In this document: piece by piece, positions 27,839 through 37,217 of the stretch
Position numbering within the stretch: the first letter of the stretch is position 1
Layout: each line of letters starts with the position of its first letter
Assembly: GCA_018136815.1 (NCBI GenBank)
Contig: CM030942.1
Coordinates: 3,387,396 to 3,451,395 of the forward strand
Origin: Isochrysis galbana
Lineage: Eukaryota; Haptophyta; Isochrysidales; Isochrysidaceae
Length of the DNA stretch: 64,000 bases
Direction: 5' to 3'
Program-made: the position numbers and the translations under genes
Notes under the pieces: generated by a model
The model's input: the letters and a program-made list of their open reading frames with translations, nothing else
The model's database searches: none
What the model was told of the DNA's origin: nothing

Positions 27839-28936
27839 ATGAAGCCGCGGCTCTTTGTGTTCGGCCTAGGTTACGTGGGCCTGCGCGTGGCACGCGAGGC
27901 GCTCGCATGCGGCTACGAGGTGAGTGGAAGTGTACGGCACGGCTGCGATGCGCAGGCTCGACTGAACGCCCTCGCCGCTTTGGGCATTGCTGGGTGTACC
28001 TTTGACCTGGACGAGAGCTATGGCGGCCTCTCAGACTTCGGCGTGGAGCAGCTCCGGCGCGCGACGCACGTGCTCGGCACGGTACCCCCAGTCGCAGATC
28101 TCGATCGGGATCCTCTCCTCGAGTTGCATATGAAAGATTTGCTCGCTACCATCGAGAAGGGAGATCTTCGCTGGGCAGGGTACCTTTCTACGACGGGTGT
28201 CTATGGAGATCACGGTGGGGATTGGGTGGATGAGACCTCGGAGACCCGGGGTGTGGGTTCAGGGCCAAGACTTCGGGCAGAGGACGGATGGCTTTCCCTC
28301 AGTAGTGTAGGCGAGCGCACCATTCGGGCGCGGGTGTTCCGCCTCGCTGGTATTTACGGTCCTGGACGGTCGGCTTTGGATGTGGTGGCAAAAGCCAGTG
28401 AGATGTACACTGTGCCGCTCGGCACTCCTGATCCTGGGACGAATGGTTGGGGTCGTCAGCTTGGCACGAGCAGCATTTCCGCAGCATCAGCTAGTTTACA
28501 GGTTTCCGATGTCGATGGTGATCGTAGTTGTCTTGATTCGCCACCCCCCCGCTTTGTCTCGCGAATTCATGTTGATGATGTTGTGCGCACGCTCATATGC
28601 TCAATTGATGCTGCGATGCCATCAGGCTCGAAGCCATTGTCTCCGCAAGGTAATCCGCCTTGTGTAGATGCATACACCGTGTACAATGTGGCCGATGATG
28701 CACCCGCACCTCGCATGGAGGTGATGAGGTATGCATGGCAGTTGATGGGTCAGCCCAAAGAGACATCTTTCACTATGCTCGAGGGCACCGGCAAACGAGC
28801 CCGTCGTCGTGCAAGCGAAAACAAGCGCGTGCGCAATCGGCGGATGCGCGAACTTCTTGGCACGCAAGGGTTGCTCTTTCCTGACTATAAGATGGGACTT
28901 GAGGCCATCAAATTCGGGGCTGGGAGGGACCATTGA
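27839..28936 (+). CDS. NAD(P)-dependent epimerase/dehydratase-like SDR (YeeZ-type)
   Basis: Single exon, 365 residues, ATG at 27839. The N-terminal Rossmann motif is FVFGLGYVGLRVAREAL. Further family landmarks are YLSTTGVYGDHGGDWVDE, RVFRLAGIYGPGRSALD, SRIHVDDVVRTL, YNVADDAPAP and a basic end with RASENKRVRNRRM. These match atypical extended SDR proteins best known from alphaproteobacteria and E. coli YeeZ; substrates are not established for the family. The Tyr of the active site is present (VYG) but the usual following Lys is not, as in related proteins. An insertion of about 40 residues after TVPLG (28415-28545) is Ser/Gly-rich and unusual. Bacterial or plastid-endosymbiont origin is plausible but untested. 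Confidence 0.9.
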   Translation: MKPRLFVFGLGYVGLRVAREALACGYEVSGSVRHGCDAQARLNALAALGIAGCTFDLDESYGGLSDFGVEQLRRATHVLGTVPPVADLDRDPLLELHMKDLLATIEKGDLRWAGYLSTTGVYGDHGGDWVDETSETRGVGSGPRLRAEDGWLSLSSVGERTIRARVFRLAGIYGPGRSALDVVAKASEMYTVPLGTPDPGTNGWGRQLGTSSISAASASLQVSDVDGDRSCLDSPPPRFVSRIHVDDVVRTLICSIDAAMPSGSKPLSPQGNPPCVDAYTVYNVADDAPAPRMEVMRYAWQLMGQPKETSFTMLEGTGKRARRRASENKRVRNRRMRELLGTQGLLFPDYKMGLEAIKFGAGRDH

Positions 28937-29114
28937 CTGCGAGGGCAAGAAAAGCTCGGTCTACCAAGGGCAGCTTAGTGCACCTGGGCATGGGGCATGG
29001 GTGCAAAAATCTTCAATACGAGCTCTACCTCGGCTTCATACTCCTACATCATATAGAGTGTGTGTTGAATAATAATATTATTAAAACATCTGAGCGTTAG
29101 TACCACTGCTCCCC

Positions 29115-29320
29115 AACTAAGTTTATACTTGGTTCGCTCGTGGGGATTTATGATCTCTGGCTGAGGCTCGTACCCGAGCCGCCAGAGCGTGTGCAAGGGG
29201 GGGGGGGTCAGACGGGAGTTCGTACCGTCTTTTCGGACGAGGATTCTGAAAAGGCCGGGAGACCCTCCGACCCGCTTTCGCCGGGGCTTTCCGCTCAAGG
29301 TCAAAAATGTCGACCCACCA
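29115..29320 (+). mobile_element. Family F retroelement 5' fragment
   Basis: Begins with the hairpin AACTAAGTTTATACTTGGTT at 29115..29134 and continues with a GC-rich body containing a G run at 29199-29208. It has no 3' tail; it is cut off where the target duplication of element D-1 begins. Confidence 0.6.
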
Positions 29321-29336
29321 ATATTAGTACTTAAAA

Positions 29337-30205
29337 TTAAATTAAAATTAAAATGTTATATCCTAGCCAACCCCACTAGCTAATTGGACACAACTTTTCA
29401 GCCCCGGACTCCCGCCATGCCTGGCGAGCCAGGTGTCCGAGTGGTACCGGGGGGGGGGCATTGCCCCCTCCCCTCGATATTTGTCCTCCCCCCAGTGCAA
29501 GCACCGACCCTACGCACCCCAGCACACCCTCTCCTCGAGGCCACGCTGGGGGAAAACCCCTTTCGGGTAAAACAACGCAGGGGGGGGGGGCAATCGTGAG
29601 TTTAGGGGCCTAGAGCGCTAATCTCCCTCGCCCGAGCGAGTGGCCGCGGCGAGCCGCGGCCCTTCCCTCCTGGCTCTGGCGCCCCCGTCTTCTCTTACCC
29701 AAACGGGGCGAGAAGACACGTTTCTGCCGGAGGGGAGAGCTGCCGCTCCCCCCTCCCCTCCCTCTTCCCTTTTCCTCCTCTCTTCCCCGCGGCGGGGCCC
29801 ATGGCGCGCGCCTGCGGCCCCTCGCTCAGGTCCCCAGATGGCCTGCAGGGCCTGGGAGCACAGCTCAGGGGGCAGGTGAGGCTGGGGCATGGCCCTGGCC
29901 CCTCCTGCCTCTCCCTCGCTAGCGCTCCGAGCCCCTGCGGGTCGACTGGAGCTGGCTGGGGGGTCCTGAACAGGGGGGCCCAGGGGGAGGAGGGGCTGGT
30001 CAGAGGAATGGGCAGGCCACGACGGGCCAGGGCGGGCGAGTCAGGCGGGCCTGTGGGGAGAGGAATGGGTCAGCATGGCTGTGTGCTCCTGGCAAGCCAT
30101 CAGGCGTGCCAGGAGAGTGGGTGGATCCTCCCCCATGGCAGGGGAGGAGTGGAGAGAGAGGGGGGCTCGTGCCCCCCCATGGGCGAACTAAGTATAAACT
30201 TAGTT
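29337..30205 (-). mobile_element. Family D non-autonomous retroelement D-1, about 870 bp, complete
   Basis: Flanked by AATATTAGTACTTAAAA at 29320..29336 and 30207..30223. On the minus strand it starts with the hairpin (30186..30205) and a 5' body close to family C (CCATGGGGGGGCACGAGCC, GGCTTGCCAGGAGC). It then changes to the family D 3' half and ends with CTAGTGGGGTTGGCTAGG, ATATAACA and an (ATTTTA)n tail. It is thus a chimera of a C-type 5' part and a D-type 3' part that has itself transposed. No convincing ORF. Confidence 0.88.
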
Positions 30206-30361
30206 GAATATTAGTACTTAAAAACCCTGTTTGACCACCCTAATCATATACCAAAATAGACGAGAGGGTGTGTGACAAAAAAAAGGAACCTCGAGTTGCA
30301 CCTTCTCGAAAACGACTCAAAAGGCGGGGGCCAAGACCCAACCGGGGCACGGTAAGTTATA

Positions 30362-30662
30362 AAAAATCTTTTAATATTCTCATTCTCGCCGGTTGGCTAA
30401 TATTCTCATTCTCGCCGTGCGGCTATGCAGATCTACTTAGCCAGCCGCGCCCGCGTCCCTTACTGAACACTCTCTCTCACTTGCCTTGCGGCTCGTCCCC
30501 TCGTGCTCTACTTAGGGGCTCAGTATTCGAGGTTTCCGGTGGCAGGCGGCGTGTACCGATCCCCGATGGACGGCTCCTCGGCCTTCTCTTGCGCCATCGG
30601 GCAGTCGGTTTTTGTGTGGCATTCGCGTGGTTGTTTTCACGTGCTGGGTCTTGGGCTTGGGG
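30362..30662 (-). mobile_element. LINE family A 3'-end copy A-4 (5'-truncated)
   Basis: About 300 bp matching the LINE A 3' untranslated region (CTTGCGGCTCGTCCCCTCGT seen at 36990 as well). Flanked by GGGCACGGTAAGTTATA (30345..30361) and GGGCACGGTAAATTATA (30663..30679), a 17 bp target duplication with one mismatch. The tail contains a local tandem duplication of TATTCTCATTCTCGCCG (seen on the plus strand at 30373-30420). Confidence 0.85.
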
Positions 30663-30789
30663 GGGCACGGTAAATTATACGCAGGAGGCGTGCTTACGTT
30701 TGTCGTTTGTCTGCCACAGAACACCCAGTAACAGTAACAGGTCTGCCCCAGTCCGCCCCTTGCACTTGGCCCGACGTAGTGCAAGCGTG

Positions 30790-30965
30790 CAAGCGCGCCC
30801 CTGCCCCCCCCCCCCCGATACCAAAGACAAAGGAATGAAGGAGGTCGTGTAAGGGGTGTGAGTGATCTGGGGTATAGGCGATGGCGTGAGTCAGTACCGT
30901 GAGTGCGTGGTCCTTTATTACTAGCTACTAGCGGTAGTAGCCTGAATCTTCAGATGTTTTTTAAA
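30790..30965 (+). mobile_element. B-type retroelement 3' end (fragment)
   Basis: A C run followed by GATACC, AAAGGAATGAAGG and an end reading CTGAATCTTCAGATG plus a T run. The tail is the same as that of LINE B and of the copy at 58937-59115. No start or target duplication was found. Confidence 0.6.
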
Positions 30966-31335
30966 AAGAAGTTAGAATGAGCATCCATGATGCATGATAT
31001 GGACGTATCCATAATAGACCTCTGCATCGATCACAACCCATGAGTGTGGTACGTGTATGGCCTAGGCGAGAGAGAGCGATTCTGAAAAAAAAGCAGGAAC
31101 GGGCGTGTGTTTGTAGTTCGAATGAATTCTAACATTTGAGAACAAGGTTCCAAGCTCAAGCTCGGGTGCGAGAAGGTGGGGGAGAGGAATGGGGACCATC
31201 GATGGAAACAACAAAAGGGCAAACGCAAACGGGGGACGATCGATCGAACGGGAGGTGGGTCGGCCCATGTGCCCATGTGCACTATGTTGGGCCTCGCGTG
31301 ACGGTAGGGCTGGGACGGGCCTGGTGGCCGCAACC

Positions 31336-31351
31336 AACTATAAAGTTAGTT
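31336..31351 (-). mobile_element. Isolated retroelement 5' hairpin
   Basis: AACTATAAAGTTAGTT on the plus strand (arms AACTA/TAGTT), followed on the minus strand by a GC-rich body with MVAATRP-type coding start. It is like other element 5' ends, but the rest of the element (to about 31040) matches no other copy in the window. Confidence 0.4.
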
Positions 31352-31823
31352 GCCCGGGACGCCGAGATGAAGATTGCTCAACTTTGTGCCATGCGCCTTG
31401 GCGCAAGTTGATGCGAAGCAAGGGAGGCACAAAGAAATCTACTACATGAAGATGAAGATGTACATGCCACTGCTTACGCGCTCGTCATCCGAGCGACTAC
31501 ATCACAGATCTCGCCCTGAGTTGCCTCTCAGACAAAGTGCAAAGATTGTGCAGCAAACGCACTGTGCGGCGACAACAATTACGGGCAATGATCCAACAAG
31601 CTCGTCGTTGATGGCTTGTCCTAGTCTACGGGCCAAGCGGCAGTCCCCGATTTGCAACGCCTTATCCTCCTTGCAAATGCGACGTGTTTCTGACAAATGT
31701 GAGACATCCGGCTCGCTGTGCTAGATCGATGAGTCGGCTCCGCACGGGGGTCTAGCATTGCACTCGAGCTCGCTGTGCAACACTGGCGAGCCTTGACCGT
31801 GCCCACCACTCTCTCACCAGCAA

Positions 31824-32959
31824 TCACGCCTTTTGCTGATTTGCTATTGTGGAGAGGATGACGGAGTAAAATACCTCAATCGCATCAATCCAGAGCACCC
31901 GGTGCTCTGAGGGGATGAGGGTGTAGGTGACAATGCCCACCAGGGGCCAAAGCTTCCAACCGGCAACGATGAGCGGGATGAATGTTGTGCGTACCTCTTC
32001 CACGACGTCCTTGGCTGCTCTCCCACCCAGAAACCCGAGGGCAACACAATACAGTGTGTTGTACAACCCAAGATATATGGTTTGGTCGATCACAATCTTT
32101 GCGGGAATCGGCCAGCTGTCAAGTTGGTCCGTGACGAACTCGTAGTAGAAATGGGCCAAAGGGCCGAGAAGTAGCAAACCAACCAACGCATTCTTAACGA
32201 TGCGCAGGCGATTTGCGTCGCGCCACGAGCGCGACTGCTGCTTGAGTTCGATTGCCTGAGCAAGCCAATCCCCAATAAAGTACGTCGCCCCAGTGATCGC
32301 AGCCTTGATTGGCACCGGATCGGAGGAGACGGCGCTCTCATACGCCCTCCAGTTGTCAATGGGAACACGAAGCAGGATCTCGCTCGGATACCTGATGCGG
32401 GGCACGGCCACATGCTTGGTGGGGAGATCAGGCACTAGCTAGGGGCTGAATATCGCGAACAAGTGTCGAATGTGGACAGGCGCGCACCAGCCGCGCCAAG
32501 AGCTCGAGTCGATGGTCAGAATGGAAAAGGCAGTAATCCCGATCACGCTGAGCAAGAGAGCCTGTGCACAAGGGTTGTGGGCAAAGCGTCTCACGTAGCG
32601 TGCGGTGGTATTCGAGACGAGACGAGGTCCGTCAGCGCGAGAGCGCGCGTAACCGAGAGCATGAGATCGTCGGCCTGTGAAAGTGGCCGTACCTCGTTGA
32701 TGAGGGCGTTGGAGAGCTGCGCCCCCCACGGCAACTTGCCCGGCGCTTCACGCGGCGGGCTGAGCGTCTTGAGCGACTTGCGCTTAGCGGATGGCTCGGT
32801 CCGCTTGATGATCCGCCTGAGCTTGGGCGGAGGACGCGCCTCTGCAAGACCGGTTTTCATGGAGGGAGTGAAGGGCACGGTCTGCCAGCTCGCACCAATG
32901 GTGGGCGCGCCGACAAACGCCGAGCCGGCCGCCGCCCACATGAGGATAAGTGTGGGCAT
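31824..32959 (-). CDS. Mpv17/PMP22-family membrane protein with plastid-type presequence
   Basis: The main exon (31824..32435, minus strand) carries the family domain of about 190 residues: NWRAYESAV, GDWLAQAIE, a GPLAHFYYEFV motif, DQTIYLGLYN, GWKLWPLVGIVTYTLIPSEH and a VLWIDAIEVFYSVILST end, with about four membrane segments. An upstream exon starting at ATG 32959 encodes a signal-peptide-like start, MPTLILMWAAAGSAFVGAP, then a basic Ser/Pro-rich stretch, as expected for a protein sent to a secondary plastid. A middle exon near 32460-32560 (ALLLSVIGITAFSIL) is probable. Exact splice sites were not resolved. Mpv17 proteins sit in inner membranes of organelles; some form channels. It is divergent from the CYP38-like gene. 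Confidence 0.75.
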
Positions 32960-33813
32960 TCGCCGCACGAGGGGGAAGAGGGAAGGAGGTGGGGGTGGGA
33001 GTCTGGGGCTGGGGGTGGCGGAGGATAGCGTATGGAGAGGTGAGAGCGAGTCGACAAGAGGGGGGGGGCAAGGGACGCGTGAAGAGAGGGGAGTAGCTCT
33101 GAATGAATGGGTGAGGTGGACGGTGCGGAGGGGAAGGGGGGGGGGGGCAAGGGGGAGAGCGGGCGAGAGAAGAGATGATTGGGATGGAAGGGGCGGCCCA
33201 ATAAGAAGGGGGCAAATCACATCATGTGGTATACAAAAGAGAGTAAAGAAGAGAATAGAGAGGGGTTCTACTTCTTCATCCATCTTTGGAAAGCACATAC
33301 TCTCCCTAGGGTTTGTATTGTAAATGGTAGAAGAGAAAACAGAATGTAGAAGATGGAAGAAGAGAAGGGGGGGGGGGGGGTTCCGAGAGGCGAAAGTGAG
33401 TAGCCGGGCAGAGATAATATGATAATATGAGGAGGAGGGTGGGTGGAGGAGAGGAGGAGGGGCGCGGGGCGGCATGGATGTGAAGAACAGATGCTATTAT
33501 GTACTTTGAGTATATGAAAGAGTGAAAAGGTCCTTTGCCGAGAGAGAGGGAGAGCGGAGAGGGAGAGGGCGGGGGGAAAGGGGGGGGGGGGGGGAAGAGA
33601 GAGAGAGAGAGAGAGGAGAAGAGCGAGAGAGACAGAGAGAGAGGGGAAGAGAAAGAGGAGAAGAGAGAGAGGGAGAGAGACATGGAGAGAGAGACATAAG
33701 AGGAGAGAGAGAAAGAACGGAGAGAGAGAGGGAGAAGAGGGAGACAGAGAGAGAGTGAGAGAACAGAGAGAAGAGAGGGGGGGGGGTTGGGGGAGGGAGA
33801 GGGCGGACCGCCG
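32960..33813. promoter_or_regulatory. Divergent promoter region with long GA tract and G runs
   Basis: Separates the Mpv17-like (-) and CYP38-like (+) starts. It contains G runs at about 33061-33068, 33139-33147, 33367-33380 and 33580-33592, and an almost pure GA tract at about 33595-33780 that ends 30 bp before the CYP38-like ATG. Similar GA or CT tracts precede the starts at 43046 and 61308, so they may act as core promoter elements. Confidence 0.5.
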
Positions 33814-36503
33814 ATGGGCTCGGCTCAGGCCCTCGCCGGCGCTCTGCTGCTCGCTGGCGCATGCGCGCTGCCGGCTCGGCTGCGAGCGACGGATTTCTCG
33901 CGACGGCCGCGCCACATCCATCGGCGCAGAGTCCTCGGTGCCGCCGCGTGGGCCGCCATGGGCGCGCCCGCAGGCGCAGCTGAGCTGAGTCGCGGCTTTG
34001 GCCAGATGCACAATGATCTGGACAAGCAGATCCACGAGGCTCTGCTGCGCTCCACGAGCAAGACGTCTGCCTTTGGTGCTTCAGCCATGCCTCATGACCG
34101 ACAGTATTACACGGCGGAGTCTTTGCTGCTGGCTTCTCTGCCTGTGGAGTGCCCGCCGCTTGATGTGCTTAAGACGGAGCTTGAAAAGTTTTACGTGCTA
34201 CGCGAAGACATCGATGCCGTCGATGTGTACGGTGGGAAGGCAGCGATAGAGCAGGCTCGTCCTACGTCGAAACGGTCCACATTTAGCGACACCTATTGGG
34301 CTGTGTTGCGCGAGGCGCAAACGGAGGCAGTCTCTGCTGTGGTCGCCTCGCGGCCGCTCTTCCGTCTCTTCCTTGCTTCAAGCACGGCCAAAATTGGAAG
34401 CCGTCGCCTCGACCAAGTGCAAGAAGTGCGACTGGCTTCAACTCTTCCACCTGTAGCGGGATGCCCCTCAGCCTGCTGCCTGCTGTGCGCCCTGATCCGA
34501 ACAGTCCAAGCCACAAATATCTCTGCCCCTAACCTGCCCTAGGCGTGCGCAATCAACCAACGCCTTTCCTTGAACCTCTTGGCAGCTCATCTCAAACCTC
34601 GAGGAACCGCTCATCTCACGCGATCGGGATTGTGCCATCGACATCCAGACATCAGCAATGCGGGCGCTTGTCCGCCTTGGCAACCTTCTGCCGCCCAAAT
34701 TCCCGTATGAAGTGTGCAAGGCAGTCGCTTGCGATGGCTTGCCACGGCTAGTGGGCCGGGCGGAAGCCGAGATGCTTGTAGAGCGCAGTAGCTCGGGGAG
34801 GTCCTTCCGCCTCACCCTGGTGCTCGATGGGTATGCAGCACCAATAACCGCGGGAAATTTCGTCGACCTGGTGAGTCTTCCACTGAGGCCACACCCGCCC
34901 GATCAGAGCATCTCTTGCAGGGTCTAGGTTGGAGCCAACTAAATGTGGGGCCGCGCCGGCACTCAATTTAGCGTTTTCCTATGCCCACACGACCGCCGTC
35001 CATCGCAGGTCCAGCGTGGCTTCTACAATGGCCTCCCAGTCACCATCGCCGTAGATGAGATGCCAAAGTCGCTCGTGGATTCTGGTGGAGTAGTCGCATC
35101 TGGGCAGCCGTCGATGTTAGGTGGAGATATCACTGGCTTCGTGGACCCTCGAACTGGCGACTATCGCCAGGTTCCACTTGAGAGATGGCTAGAGGTGAAG
35201 GCAGCCCGGTGTAGAGCTGCTGGGTAGCGAGCTAGGATAGCGAAGTAGCGTGAAACACGCCTACGGTCACTAGACGCGCCAAGCTCACTCGGCTCCGTTT
35301 TCGCTTGGGCTCCGTCTTGCAAGGGTCTTGTGTGGCTATAATATTTTCGCCACGCAAGGCCACCTGGTGTGATGGCGATTGGACACAGCATTGAGAGTGT
35401 ACGAGATCGCACGTGGCTTCGCGTGAGGCCCGGACAGCCCCACGGAGTTCTGTCGTCGCTCTTCTCACCTTTGCTGCATGCCTGACCACATCAAGTCCTG
35501 ATTGCTGTAGGAGGAGTCCGAACCCGTATATGAAATTCCATACGCCGACGAGCCGACTGCCCCAAGCGTCGAGTACCGCACCTCGCAGGAGGATGAAGGT
35601 GAGACATTGCTCATGGAGAACTTACGCTCAGGGGCCGGTGGCGATGTCGCCGCCTCGCCACCGCCAGCATAGCCGCAGATGAGTCGCCGCGCGACCGCCA
35701 ATGCGTTGAAGGAAGTCTCGGGTCCACTTGTTGCAGAATCCACTCGTCGCAATGGTGAATCCAGTTGGACGAGTGAAGAGGGAGAGAGGCGTATTGCTCA
35801 GCCGACGAGCCGCGGCAAACGGACGAGGGCGCCATTCTGCGTCGCTGGATCAATTGGAATGGTTCATTCAAGGGAGGATCTGAACGACGGGTGAGCTGAC
35901 TCATGTGTTAAGCGTGATAGGAGCGATGTAGTTCCGTCAGCAAAGGAAGGACAGATCGAGTTAGGCGCACTCCGGAGACGGACGAGCGTTACCACTCAAA
36001 AAGGAAGCGTTGGGCGATGGCCCGCCGCCCACGTTCTAAAATGCTCGCGTTGGCTTCACATCGTGCCCTTGCAAGTCTCGACCACTTTGCGTCGCCGGTG
36101 GCCTCACAGGTCTTCGGAGTTTTTCATCTTAACACGTAATTTGGAGCCCAACTCTGTCGAGGCTCGCGATCTCGAGGCGAGGTATGCTCTCTTCGGCTTT
36201 GTCCTCGAGGGCGCTGAGCACCTTGCGGACCTTTCAACTGGCGATGTGGTCTCGACGATCACGCTCAAGTCGGGTAGAGACAACTTGCGCACACCTGGGC
36301 TCAATCCAACGTATGCACGCCGTTCTTCCGGGAAGTCTCAACGGGACTATGGCATGCTTTCAGGCGAAGGACTCGAAGAGTCGACCATACCCGCTGATAT
36401 CCCTGCAGCACCGGAGGACAAGCTCCGAGCGGACGGCTACGTCCAAGACATGGTCGGGGCGGAAGGAGACAATGAAGAAGTCGGCTCTTCTGCAAGCCAA
36501 TAG
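33814..36503 (+). CDS. Thylakoid-lumen cyclophilin-type PPIase, CYP38/TLP40-like
   Basis: Exons 33814..34416, 34586..34870, 35009..35194, one or two between 35511 and 35893 with uncertain limits, and 36110..36503; the first three junctions keep phase 0. The N-terminus is a hydrophobic signal (MGSAQALAGALLLAGACALP), a basic transit region, and a twin-arginine lumenal signal (RRRVLGAAAWAAMGAPAGA). A helical domain follows (ESLLLASLPVECPPLDVL), then the cyclophilin-like domain: LTLVLDGYAAPITAGNFVDL spliced to VQRGFYNGLPV, QVPLE, VAGSIGMVHSREDLNDG spliced to SSEFFILTRNLEP, and ARYALFGFVLEGAEHLADL. In plants CYP38 assists photosystem II assembly in the lumen. Its shape here fits this role, though the isomerase site is degenerate as in the family. 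Confidence 0.85.
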
Positions 36504-37217
36504 GATTTCCGTAAGGGTCCTAAGGCGGGGAATTGCCCTCGGAAGAAAGTCCAAGATGAACTAGTTGGGCTGGGTGTGTCCAGTATCTACCCCGTCTGCG
36601 CCAACCAATTACCTCAGCTCCTCACATCACAGCAAGATCTCGCATCCGGCATTTTTAACCTTTTGGGCTATGCGTGTACTGAGCTTGTCAGCCCTTCCGA
36701 AAAGAACCGTTGAATGTTGGACGTCATCGGAAACATGGTTTCTTTTTTTTTGGCAGAATTGCACAGCTTATTTTCTGCTTATAACATCTTAGCAGCCGAA
36801 CCAGCCTGGGGAGGGCGGCGGTGCTGTCAGCCACACCCAGAAGCCGACTCACCGGCGATACTACAGGCGGCGAGCGAACCCCCCGATAATAATCTAAAAA
36901 AAAAAACTTCTTAATAATCTCGCCGCGCGCGCGACTTTGCACGGTAACTTCGCAGCCTCGCCCGTTTCCTTTCACTCCCCCTACACCTGCCTTGCGGCTC
37001 GTCCCCTCGTGCTCTACCTAGGGGCTGGGTGTCGTGGGTCTCCAGTGACAGACGGTGTGTGCCGATTCGCGATGGCCTGTTTCGCGCCTTCCTCCTATGC
37101 CATCGGGCTACCGGCTATTGTGTGTTAGCTCCTTGTGCTGGGTGTCAGGCAGCTGAGGTCAGTGTGTCTAGGGCCTACTCTAGGACGATGGGCGGCTCGC
37201 GGCGCGGGGTCACTCGG

